Positions 43,443 through 52,918 of a stretch of DNA of 64,000 nt are shown here, piece by piece. The notes beneath the pieces are model-generated. The model was not told the DNA's origin. It saw nothing but the letters and a program-made list of their open reading frames with translations, and did no database searches. The first letter of the stretch is position 1. The number at the start of each line of letters is the position of its first letter. The DNA comes from Cannabis sativa. Lineage: Eukaryota > Streptophyta > Magnoliopsida > Rosales > Cannabaceae. A program made the translations under genes and the position numbers. Location of the stretch: the NCBI RefSeq assembly GCF_029168945.1, contig NC_083606.1, forward strand, positions 15,216,041 through 15,280,040. The letters are read 5' to 3'.

Positions 43443-44251
43443 ATTCCACCTGGTTTATAGGCTTGAGCAGGTTGAAACTCTGAGTAAAAAAATAGGCAAA
43501 ACCGTTCCATCAATAAGGTTTTCCTTCACATATGAAGGATCAACAATCTCCAATGTTCAGCAACTTCAGACATAGCCTGAATTTCTCACTAGTGACAGCT
43601 TTGGTGAACATATCAGCAGGATTTTCATGTGTATTTATCTTCTTTACTTTGACCAATTTGCTAGCAATAATGTCTCAAATGAAGTGTAGTTTGATGTCAA
43701 TGTGTTTTGACCTTTCATGGTACATGGGATTCTTCATGAGGTGAATAGCACTTTGGTTGTCACAATGAATGAATAAATTATCAGAATTAATTCCCAGATG
43801 TCAAACCCTTCAACCAAATAGCTTCTTTCACAGCCTCTGTAGCAGCCATATACTCGGTTTCAGTGGAGGACAAAGCAACAACCTTTTGTAGGTTTGCTTT
43901 CCAACTAACACAGCCCCCAAACACAGTGAAAACAAAGCCTGATAGAGACCTCCTAGTATCTAAGTTTCATGCATAATCTGAATCTACAAAACCAGTAACA
44001 TTGTCATTATACTTGCTGTCATTTCCCAGCAGTAAACCAGTATTGAGTGTGCCCTTTAGATACCTCAGTATCCATTTTAATCCTTTCCAATGTTCTTCAC
44101 CAGGATCACTAATAAACCTACTCACAACACTCATGCTATGAGCCAAATCGGGTCAAGTACACACCATAGCATACATAAGACACCCTACACCAGTAGCATA
44201 GGGTATGCTTTCCATGTATTTCCTCTCATTTTCAGTTTGAGGAGACTGTTC
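43443..44251 (-). pseudogene. Copia RNase H region, heavily decayed
   Basis: Continues the reverse transcriptase (YATGVGCLMYAMVCTRPD, WILRYLKGTLNTG, STETEYMAATEAVKE) with at least three further stops before the polypurine tract at 43443. Confidence 0.8.
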
Positions 44252-47200
44252 TTATGACAATTTGAAATGTTGAGCAAGAGGGGCTGTCACAGGTTTGGCA
44301 TCTTTTATGCCAAGCTTGTCAATTACCTTCTTGAGGTAATGTTCTTGAGATAGACTTATAGTATGAGGCCTATTTCTCTTTATTTCAATGCCTAGAATCT
44401 TCTTGGCTGGCCCCAAGTCTTTCATTTCAAATTCAACACCAAGTTGAGATTTCAAGCTTTCAATTTTACTTCTTTCTTTCCCTACTATTAGTATATCATC
44501 AACATACAATAGTAGATAGATCCCATTGTGAAAATAAACACAAGTATCATATTTGCTTTTGGTAAAGCCAATTGTCAACATAAACTCATCAAATCTAAGG
44601 TTCCATTGCCTTGGAGCCTGTTTTAAACCATAAAGAGATTTGTTTAAGAGACATACCTAATCAGGTTTCTCATCATAGCCTTCAGGTATCTCCATGTAGA
44701 TTTTCTCCTCTAGGTTCCCATGCAAAAATGCAGTTCTAACATCCATTTGATCCACCTCAAGATCAAATCTAGCAGCCATGGACAAGACAACTCTAATGGT
44801 AGTTTGTTTGACAACTGGAGAGAATATGTCATTGTAATCAACTCCTTCTTGTTGAGTAAATCCCTTAGCTACCAACCTTGCTTTAAACCTTGGTCCCTCA
44901 CTACCAGGTACACCATCCTTTTGTTTGAATAGCCATTTGCACTTGATTATCCTTTGATTTTCAGGTCTTTTCACCACTGTCCATGTCTTGTTTTTCTTTA
45001 AAGACTGTTTCTCCTCCTCTATAGCATGCAACCAAGCAACCTTATTTTTACCAGAGATGGCTTCCATGTAACTTGAAGGTTCATCACTCTCCACTTCTTC
45101 AACAACACTAAGAGCATAACCTGTAAATTCAGCATAACCAAATTTGTCAGGTGCCTTTGTTGTTCTCCTTTCTCTATCTCGAGCAAGTTGATAGGAGCTG
45201 AGACTAGGTTGAGTGATAGTCTCAACATTGTCATTCTTGGTGGTTTCTGTGGCTTCTGTGGGACTAAATTGAGTAGTGTCCACCTCAATTTGATCACCAT
45301 CATTGCTGGTTTCTGGTGCAGTAGCTGTAACACCCCTTTTCATAGCCATTTCTTCTTCATTGAACACCACATCTCTACTAATGATACATTTCTTGTGCCC
45401 TGGTTCTAGACACCATAATTTGTACCCCTTTACTCCATCAGGATAGACTAGGAACATGCATTTTAGAGCTCTAGGTTGTAACTTGTCTTGTCTGTAGTGT
45501 GCATAAGCTGAGCAACCAAAGACCCTCAAGTGGTCAAGCTTTGGAACATGACCAGTCCAAAGTTCTTGTGGAGTTTTGAATTTCAAGGGAACTGATGGAC
45601 ACCTATTTATTAGATAAGAAGCTGTCTTGATAGCTTCTCCCCAGCAAGGTCTATCCAAACCAGCACCTTTCAACATACACCTAACTCTCTCAATGAGAGT
45701 TCTATTCATTCTTTCAGCAAGTCCATTTTGCTGAGGTGTATCTCTAACTGTGAGGTGTCTAGCAATTCCATGATCTTTGCAAAATTCATCAAATTGATTT
45801 GAGCAATACTCCCATCCATTGTCTGTCCTCAGCTTTCTAATCTTGCACTTTGTTTGGTTCTCAATCAGCCTTTTCCAATTGACAAAGGCATTAAATGCCT
45901 CATCTTTACTTTTCAATAGGAACACCCAAACTTTCCTAGAAAAGTCATCTATGATGCTAATAAAATAGCTAGCTCCACCAAGAGTTTTAACTCTAGAAGG
46001 CCCCCACAAATCCGAGTGAATATAGGCTAATTTCTCCTTGGTAGTGTGTTGACTAGTAGCAAATTTTACCCTACAGCTTTTCCCATAAACACACTCCTCA
46101 CAGAAACCAAGTTTCCCATTTAAACCACCTTGAAACAGCCCCTATTTGTCGAGTTCATTGAGCCCTCTTTCACTAACATGTCCTAGCCTCAAATGCCATA
46201 GTTGAACATCATTATTTGCATTGTTTATTGCTAGTGTTGCAGATCCCATTACAGCAGAGCCAACCATGTAGTAAAGACCATTTTTGAGTCTTCCTCTAAC
46301 TACCACAAGTGACCCTTTTGAGATGTTGAGAGTGCCTTGGTCGATTTTGACAGTGTACCCTTGATTGTCAAACATGCCTATGGATACAAGTTCCTCTTAA
46401 GATCAGGAACATATCTAACTTTCTGAACTGATCTAATAATCCCATCATGCATTTTCATATTAACCGTGCCAACTCCAATGATTTTACAAGCTTTGTTGTT
46501 GCCCAAGAGAACAGTACCTGCTGCATTTTCTTCAAATTCAGTGAACAGGTTCTTGTTTGGTGTCATGTGGAAGGAACAACCTGAATCAAGAATCCATTCC
46601 ACACCAGAATCTTCACTAGATGCAACAAGAACATCAGCTGAATCGTATCCAGATGCAACATCAGCTTCACCCCTTTCCTTGCTTTTGTCCCTTTTGAGCT
46701 TGTTCTTTAATAGATAACAATCATCCCTAAAGTGACCTTCTTTCTTACAATAATAGCACTTCTTTCCCACTGCATTTCTGTTCTTTGAATTGGACTTGTG
46801 TCCATTCTTTGATTTCTTGAAATCTCTTCTTTCTGGCCTTCCTCGAACAAACAGACCTTCCCCACCAGTTTCGGATCTGTCATCAACTTTCTTTTGTATT
46901 TCTTTTGAGTTAAGGGCAGCTTTAACTTCAGACATGGTGAGAGTATCCTTACCATAAAGTATTGTGTCCACAAAATGTTCATAGTTCTTAGGCAATGAGC
47001 TGAGTAATAGAATGGCTTGATCTTCCTCATCAATCTTGACGCCAATGTTGTTCAAATCCAAGATTAGTTTGTTGAAGTCATCAAGATGCCTCCTTAGTTC
47101 TTTTGTTTCCTCCATTTTCATGGTGTAAAGTCTTTTCTTCAAGTACAGCTTGTTAGCTAGAGACTTTTTCATATAGATTGCACTAAGTTTATTCCATAAA

Positions 47201-47448
47201 CCAAGAGCAGATTCCTCTTCAGCAACTTCTCGAAGCACCTCATCACCCAAACTGAGCAATATTGCACTGTGTGCCTTCATCTCGATTTCTTGAGACACTT
47301 TCTTTACATCTTCTCCATCTTTGGAAGCAGGTTCAAGAATAGCATTGACAATGCCCTGCTGCACAAGGAGTGCCTTCATTTTGATGCGCCATAGGCCAAA
47401 ATCGTTCACACCAGTGAACTTGTCAATTTCGAATCTTGCAGTAGCCAT
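44252..47448 (-). pseudogene. Copia gag-pol (frameshift and three stops)
   Basis: ATG 47448 (MATARFEIDKFTG) begins a copia gag domain with a CCHC knuckle CYYCKKEGHFRDDC. The protease motif WILDSGCSFHMT follows in the same frame. A one-base deletion near 46377 (LKRNL) shifts the frame, which resumes for 46375-46142 (LWHLRLGHVSERGL). A TAG there replaces Gln (ELDK, stop). Integrase and the reverse transcriptase start are open from 46009 to 44660, with the D,D,E residues in SIIDDFSRK, LRTDNGWE and NGLAERMN, then AFLHGNLEEKIYMEIPEGY. A TAG near 44657 replaces another Gln. The reverse transcriptase then continues with LYVDDILIVG to a TAA at 44252-44254. The two Gln stops look like C-to-T changes in CAG. 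Confidence 0.92.
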
Positions 47449-47500
47449 TGATGTTCTTCAAGCTTGATCTTCACGGTTCTTGAATCCTCAAATGCAACCT

Positions 47501-47514
47501 GTGCTCTGATACCA
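47501..47514 (-). other. Copia primer-binding site
   Basis: TGGTATCAGAGCAC on the minus strand, complementary to the 3' end of initiator Met tRNA, two bases from the LTR. Confidence 0.88.
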
Positions 47515-47516
47515 TT

Positions 47517-48049
47517 TGTGGTGATTTAATCACCATTCAAGAACATTAAAACAGATCAATCAAGATAGCTGAACAATTAACACAAACCAGAAAAATCAAT
47601 TGGCAATAAACCAGAAACAAGAATTAATAATGCAGCAGTAAAACAGTAAGAACACAAGGTTTACAAGGTTCAATCACAAGTGAATAACACTTGGATCTAA
47701 TCCTTGGGAGGAACTGCCTTGAGGCTATGCCTTTATTTCTTGATGAAGAAAACTCAGAGAATACAACAGAATTGGACTACAGAACACCGTACACAATGGA
47801 GTCTTGCTCCCACTTTAGTTCTCACTCGAGAGCTATGAGTTTAAACTCTCATGCTCTTTACAATGTACTCTCAGCTCACAATTTCTCTCTCTGTCTCACA
47901 GCTCTCTAAAAACTGAATTAAAGCCTTTATATACATAGGCTGAGAAAACAAGAGTACAACTGACTTAACTAACATAACTGAAAACTAACAGTTATAACAA
48001 ACCGTCAAAACAGTAATAACAGAACTTGCACTAGGCTATAAACCCCACA
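47517..48049 (-). repeat. Copia 5' LTR
   Basis: Begins TGTGGTGATT and ends CCCCACA. A minus-strand TATATAAA box is at 47933-47926. Its last 153 bases (plus-strand right end) also occur a third time at 48344-48496. Confidence 0.92.
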
Positions 48050-48094
48050 GTTTGTTTGTTTATTAATTCATTTATTTTATTTTTTTTAACACAG

Positions 48095-48157
48095 GTGTTT
48101 TCATATGATCCTTTGGCTGATGATTCCAATGAAGAAAAAAAAGGAAGATTAGGTTAG
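48095..48157 (+). pseudogene. Short exon-like fragment, unknown gene (copy 1)
   Basis: After a good acceptor (T-run then AACACAG), an open stretch encodes VFSYDPLADDSNEEKKGRLG and then TAG. It could be the last exon of a host gene. I do not recognise it. The copia element would lie in its upstream intron. The second copy is at 48542-48604. Confidence 0.4.
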
Positions 48158-48541
48158 AGAAGAAGAGCAGGAGGGTGATAGACCGAGTAGGGGGCCATCC
48201 TTTTTGAATTTCCATGCTTAAATAACCTAAAAATTTGTCTCCTAAATGCAAAGTTATTAAAATTGGTAATATATGACCATTTTATCAATTTTCCTAAACT
48301 ACCCCTCTCATTTGTAATCAGCTCTCTTCCTCTCTCTTCGTCTCACTGCTCTCTAAAAACAGAATTAAAGCCTTTATATACATAGGCTGAGAAAACAAGA
48401 GTACAACTGACTTAACTAACATAACTGAAAACTAACAGTTATAACAAACCGTCAAAACAGTAATAACAGAACTTGCACTAGGCTATAAACCCCACAATTT
48501 GTTTGTTTATTAATTCATTTATTTTATTTTTTTTAACACAG

Positions 48542-48604
48542 GTGTTTTCATATGATCCTTTGGCTGATGATTCCAATGAAGAAAAAAAAGGAAGATTAGG
48601 TTAG
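48542..48604 (+). pseudogene. Short exon-like fragment, unknown gene (copy 2)
   Basis: Duplicate of 48095-48157 created by the local tandem duplication. Same acceptor and stop. Confidence 0.4.
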
Positions 48605-48649
48605 AGAAGAAGAGCAGGAGGGTGATAGACCGAGTAGGGGGCCATCCTT

Positions 48650-48755
48650 TTTGAATTTCCATGCTTAAATAACCTAAAAATTTGTCTCCTAAATGCAAAG
48701 TTATTAAAATTGGTAATATATGACCATTTTATCAATTTTCCTAAACTACCCCTCT
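48650..48755 (+). repeat. MULE 2 left terminal inverted repeat
   Basis: Starts TTTGAATTTCCATGC; pairs with 57177-57080 on the minus strand. An outer duplicate begins at 48203. Confidence 0.75.
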
Positions 48756-48819
48756 CATTTGTAATCAGCTCTCTTCCTCTCTCTTCGTCTCTCTTCCCCA
48801 CCAGCCGATCCCTTTCCCA

Positions 48820-48882
48820 TTCCAACACCAAACCCACACTTCCCACACCAAACCCACACTTCCCACACCAAACCCACACAGT
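48820..48882 (+). repeat. Short tandem repeat, about three units of 20 bases
   Basis: CCAAACCCACACTTCCCACA repeated about three times in the likely leader of the MULE 2 plus-strand gene. Confidence 0.85.
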
Positions 48883-48966
48883 CGGACCCTCTCTCTTCCT
48901 CTCTCTTCGCTGCTCGCCGGACCCGTGACACCCTTCGACGAACTGCCAACATCGACAATGTCAAAG

Positions 48967-50449
48967 GTATGTTTTGTTTTTTTGTTTTTTTAGAAAGGAT
49001 TTAAAGATTACTTATGTTTGAGATTGTTTGTGAGATATCATTGGTTAGATTTAGGTTTTTTTGTGAAAATGGGATTCGGATTCCGACTGTGAAGATGGGG
49101 TTCGGATTCCGACTGAAAAATGGGCTTCGGATCTGGGGAAGAAGACCGGCCCGATGGTGTGACATCGGTCCGATGGTCCGATTGGGGTGGGTCCGATGGT
49201 TCGATTGGGGTGTGGGTCCGATGGTCCGATTGGGGTGTGGGTCGGGTCCGATTGGGGTGTTCGTGTATGGGTCCGATGTTGGGTCGGACTGTTATGCTGT
49301 ATGGGCAGGGAGATTGGACCGATGGGTCCGATGGGTACCCAATCGGGCCAATTGGACCAATCGGACCCGATATTAATTTTTTTTTTTTTAATATTAATGA
49401 TTTAGTAATTGTTTTAGGTATTAATTTATTATTATATTATTTAGTGATTGTTTTAGGTATTAATTTATTTTTAATGACTTAATAAGTATTTTTTAATTAA
49501 TTATTGGTAAGTAATAATTTTTAATTTATTATTAATTAATAATTATTGTTTTAATTTTTATTGTTTTATTAATTATTGTTTTAGTATTAATTAGTAATTA
49601 TTGTTTTAGTATTATTTATTAATTATTGTTTTATTATTAATTATTAATTTTTGTATTATTTTTTATTGTTTTATTAATTATTGTATTTTTATTAATTATT
49701 AATTAATGTTTTAGTATTAATTATTGTAGTAATTTGTATTGTGTTATTATTTATTATTTTTTACTAATTATTAGTTATTAATTATTAATTTTTATTAATT
49801 ATTAATTAACATTTTATTATTAATTATTAATTATTGTTTTAATTTGTATTGTGTTATTATTTATTAATATTTTACTAATTATTAATTATTAATTATGAAT
49901 TTGTATTATTTATTAATTATTGTTTTATTATTAATTATTAACTTTTGTATTAATTTTTATTGTCTTATAAATTTGTATTATTTATTAATTATTGTTTTAT
50001 TATTAATTATTAACTTTTGTATTAATTTTTATTGTCTTATTAATTTTATTATTTATTGATTATTGTTTTATTATTAATGATTAATTATTGTATTAATTTT
50101 TATTGTTTTATTAATTTTTAATTATTGTTTTATTTTTTATTGTTTTTGTAATAATTACATATTGTTTTATTAATTATTAATTATTGTTTTATCTTTTATT
50201 ATTTTATTACTTATGTATTATTTTTTTAGTATAAATTATTGATTATTTTTTTTAATTTTTATTGTTTTATTGATTATTGTTTAATTATTAATTATGAATT
50301 ATTGTTTTATTTTTTATTGTTTTATTCATTATTGGTTATGTTTTATTATTAATTATTTATCGTTGTTGGTTATTAATTATGTAAGTATATTACCAATTGT
50401 ATTTTTGTATTATTAATTATTAATTATCGTTGTTGGTTTTTTTTTTCAG
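48967..50449 (+). other. Long first intron of the MULE 2 Ulp1-like gene; AT-rich
   Basis: GT at 48967 to AG at 50449. After the CCGAT-rich block (49139-49371) it is about 1 kb of TTATTAATTATTGTTTTA-type low-complexity DNA. No gene. Confidence 0.7.
49139..49371 (+). repeat. CCGATGG / CCGATTGG short repeats, left arm
   Basis: Many head-to-tail copies of TCCGATGG and TCCGATTGGGG. The inverted counterpart is at 56311-56705 in the right arm. Long open frames across it (Gly/Pro/Trp/Arg-rich) are composition artefacts. Confidence 0.85.
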
Positions 50450-51057
50450 GAAAGTGCACATCTTATAATTCCAGTGTCGGACCATTACACTGGCCGTGTC
50501 ACATGGCGCGGGGGTAGTTACTACTACCCGAAGATTAAGGATAAATTTGAAGAATTTAACCTATTGGACAGGGTGAGGGAATCCCCTTTCAAGCAGTTTT
50601 TCGAGAGAGCGCCCATACAATTTTCTGGAGCATTTTTTCATCAGTTGATGCTTCACAAAATAAAATCTGACAAGCCGGACGAGGTCCATTTCTATGTGGG
50701 AAGGAAGAGATGTAGATTTGGGAGGGCGGAGTTCGGCTTGGTCACCGGGTTAAACTTATTGCCCGGCCCTACTGAGGAAGACATCAAACAAAATGGAAGC
50801 TCTGACCGGTTGATTCAGGAATATTTCAACGGTAGTGCTTCGATCACCTTCGGCCAACTGCGCAGAGTTTTTGAGAGCTGCACAGAAGCTGATGATGTTT
50901 ACAAGTTGGGGATGGCCTTGTTTGTTATGGGCGTCCTCACTGGTAAGGAGGAGAAGACTGCCATTCCTCCTTTTGTGATAAGAATGGTTGATAACCTTCC
51001 ATTCTTCTACGAGTATCCCTGGGGAAAGATTTCTTACACCAAGCTGATGGAAAGTTG

Positions 51058-52178
51058 CAACTGATCCGAGCCGTCAGTTGTGAACTTATCCTTAATTAGA
51101 TGGGCAACTATTACAGCTGATGCTTGACGGTTATCTTTTCCTCGAAGATCAAGGGAACATGTATGTACATTATGAAATGCACTCACCTTAAACATGTTAG
51201 AAAGTACGTTCTTCTTCGCTCCTAATCTCCACCCACAATCTGTATCCTTACATGTGACGTACCAAATATCAGTACCGAACTTCCTAACGTAGTAGTCAAA
51301 CCCTTTCTTCATTGCATACAGGCCAACAACCATCTTTAAATGCTCTTTGTCTCTAAAAAACTTTCCCACATGTAACTCGCCGCCTGGTGTGCCACCCGTA
51401 GATATATAATGACTATGATCCTCGATGACTTCTCTTGTATACATTTTCTCCTTGAATTTACAGTAACTTGTCGAAGAAGAAAATGGATCGCTCCATCCAG
51501 TCACATTGGTACCTCGAGCATCAGTAGGACCACTAATATCATTGGTCTCTCTACCATTATTAGGACCTGTACTGTCAGTAGTTCCTCTAGCATGACTGGT
51601 TTCGCCTGGACGACTACTACTAGTACCAGGTGTTTGACAATTTTCTCTACGGGGCATTCTTTTCCGTGTCGGTGGCCTCAGTGGTATTTGGTACGATAGT
51701 GGAGTCAAGTTCAAAGGTACAGGAGCAGGGGCCTCTGCACCTTGGTCGTCTCTTACGCCATCATTGCCCTCAACATAACATTCAGGGTCTGGACCATTAA
51801 AAAAACCATCGATGAACGGCATTTGTGCTACAATATCAGCACTCGGCATCATATTGTTTAATTCAGGTAATACATCTGCAACCAACACCTCTGGATTTGT
51901 TTCTGGACCAACAAAACTCCCAACCTCGCTACGATTATCCTTAACAAAACTTGGTGTGGGACTAGGATCGACGCAAACATTCTTCTTTAACAAAGTCACA
52001 AACAAAGGAATAAATTCATCTGGCTTCTTCGCAAGTGTAGATAAAAAGTACCTTGCACGCTTATCATTTCGAATAACTTCAGGAGGATACTCATAGCCTT
52101 TCCTGTACTTGTAATTTACTTCCAATTTCAAGTCATACTCCGCTTTGTCAACATCCAGTTCTTCGTACAAAACATCAA
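51058..52178 (-). pseudogene. Misplaced extra copy of the MULE 2 transposase 5' part
   Basis: Nearly identical copy of about 54327-55450, in the same orientation, set into the middle of the plus-strand Ulp1-like gene. It encodes the N-terminal segment (YEELDVDKAEYDLKLEVNYK), a Pro/Ser/Thr/Gly-rich linker and the MuDR DNA-binding domain (YYVRKFGTDIWYVTCKDTD, SAFHNVHTCSLDLRGKDNRQ). It keeps four bases (CTCA near 51181-51184) that are lacking in the other copy, so its frame is intact where the main gene is broken. Both junctions share a few bases with the original site (GCAACT; CCAA). Confidence 0.9.
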
Positions 52179-52680
52179 CCAATGTGGGAAAGCATTGGGT
52201 GGCATTAGAGATAGATCTGGATCATTGGTTGTTGAACATATTTGACTCCAGCCTCGGATCGATTTCCCCGAACGAATTGAACCGTCACCTGGCAATGTGG
52301 GAAAAATTACTACCGAATTTGCTGCTGCAGGCTGGCCTATTCGAGAGTCATGACATGATCCTCTTGCCTCAACTTACCGCCTCAGAGAGCCAGGTCAGAA
52401 ATTTCACTTCAAAAGTCATGGATTGGGCCGTTGTTCCACAGACAAAGACAAGGTAACTTAATTACAATTGATTTTTTTGTTATTTAACTTGAATTTAATT
52501 TGCACACTTTTATTCATTTACTTTTTATTGTCTCATACAATGCAGAATCGCGGGATGTACGTGATAGAGCACATCGAGCATAGTATGCTGGAGACTACGT
52601 TTGATAATGTGCACGATGAGAATATGAAGAAATTTAGAGAGCGGTGGTGTGTAGATTTGTTTTACCAGAATTTAGCATGA
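52179..52680 (+). pseudogene. Ulp1 (C48 protease) C-terminal part of the MULE 2 gene, inactive
   Basis: Resumes with TNVGKHWVALEIDLDHWLLN (catalytic His in KHW), then IFDSSLGSIS (catalytic Asp) and VPQTKT (oxyanion Gln). The intron is GT at 52453 to AG at 52545. The last exon reads NRGMYVIEHIEH where relatives have DCGMYVIEHIEH, so the catalytic Cys codon is CGC (Arg). One base also seems to be missing at the splice junction, which would put this exon out of frame. The protein ends VDLFYQNLA at 52678. The central part of the gene is lost. Confidence 0.85.
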
Positions 52681-52918
52681 ACAAATGTTTTTTTTATTTG
52701 GTATTTATTAAGATAACAATGTAAATGGTTTTTTTTTATTGGTATGTTTATGTTTTTTCAAGAGTTCATACAAATTTTACGCCTTTCTTTCGTGCAACAA
52801 ATTATAATAATTATGTAAACATAAAATATCACAAATTCTAATGTTTAAAATAGTCCAACATTAATTCAATAACAATACATAATAGTCCAACCCATCACGA
52901 TACAAATAAACTAAAAAT
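52681..52918. other. Spacer between the convergent genes of MULE 2
   Basis: AT-rich 238-base spacer with no gene; expected to contain both 3' ends. Confidence 0.6.

Larger units (their letters stand above)
42910..48049 (-). mobile_element. Complete Ty1/copia retrotransposon, decayed
   Basis: Two 533-base LTRs (42910-43442 and 47517-48049) with target duplication GTTTG (42905-42909 and 48050-48054). Transcription is on the minus strand. A primer-binding site TGGTATCAGAGCAC (47514-47501) follows the 5' LTR, and a polypurine-like AACCAGGTGGAAT precedes the 3' LTR. I count nine LTR differences (about 1.7%), so it is older than the gypsy and gag-only elements. Gag and pol are all present but broken in several places. 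Confidence 0.94.
47897..48793. repeat. Local tandem duplication across the copia LTR border
   Basis: About 447 bases (from the LTR tail through the flank to CTTCGTCTC) are present twice, about 47897-48343 and 48344-48793. The junction near 48340 joins CTTCGTCTC of the flank to CACTGCTCTC of the LTR, with TCTC-type microhomology. Each copy includes an LTR tail, the short exon-like piece and the left terminal repeat of MULE 2. Confidence 0.88.
48958..51057 (+). pseudogene. DUF1985 half of the MULE 2 Ulp1-like gene (two exons, cut)
   Basis: Exon 1 (48958-48966) is just ATG TCA AAG with donor GTATGT. Exon 2 starts at 50450 after TTTTTTTTCAG, in matching phase 0. It encodes SAHLIIPVSDHYTG and the DUF1985 domain, including VHFYVGRKRCRFGRAEFGLV and LPFFYEYPWGKISYTKLM. 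The frame runs into foreign sequence at 51058, where a copy of the transposase gene in opposite orientation begins. The intended continuation (linker and Ulp1 start) is missing; the Ulp1 end resumes at 52179. Confidence 0.85.

Noticed and set aside
49014..49482. Long overlapping open frames across the CCGAT repeats, and similar ones at 56409-56800
   Set aside because: The repeats are low in stop codons in several frames; composition is Gly/Trp/Arg/Pro-rich and differs between frames.
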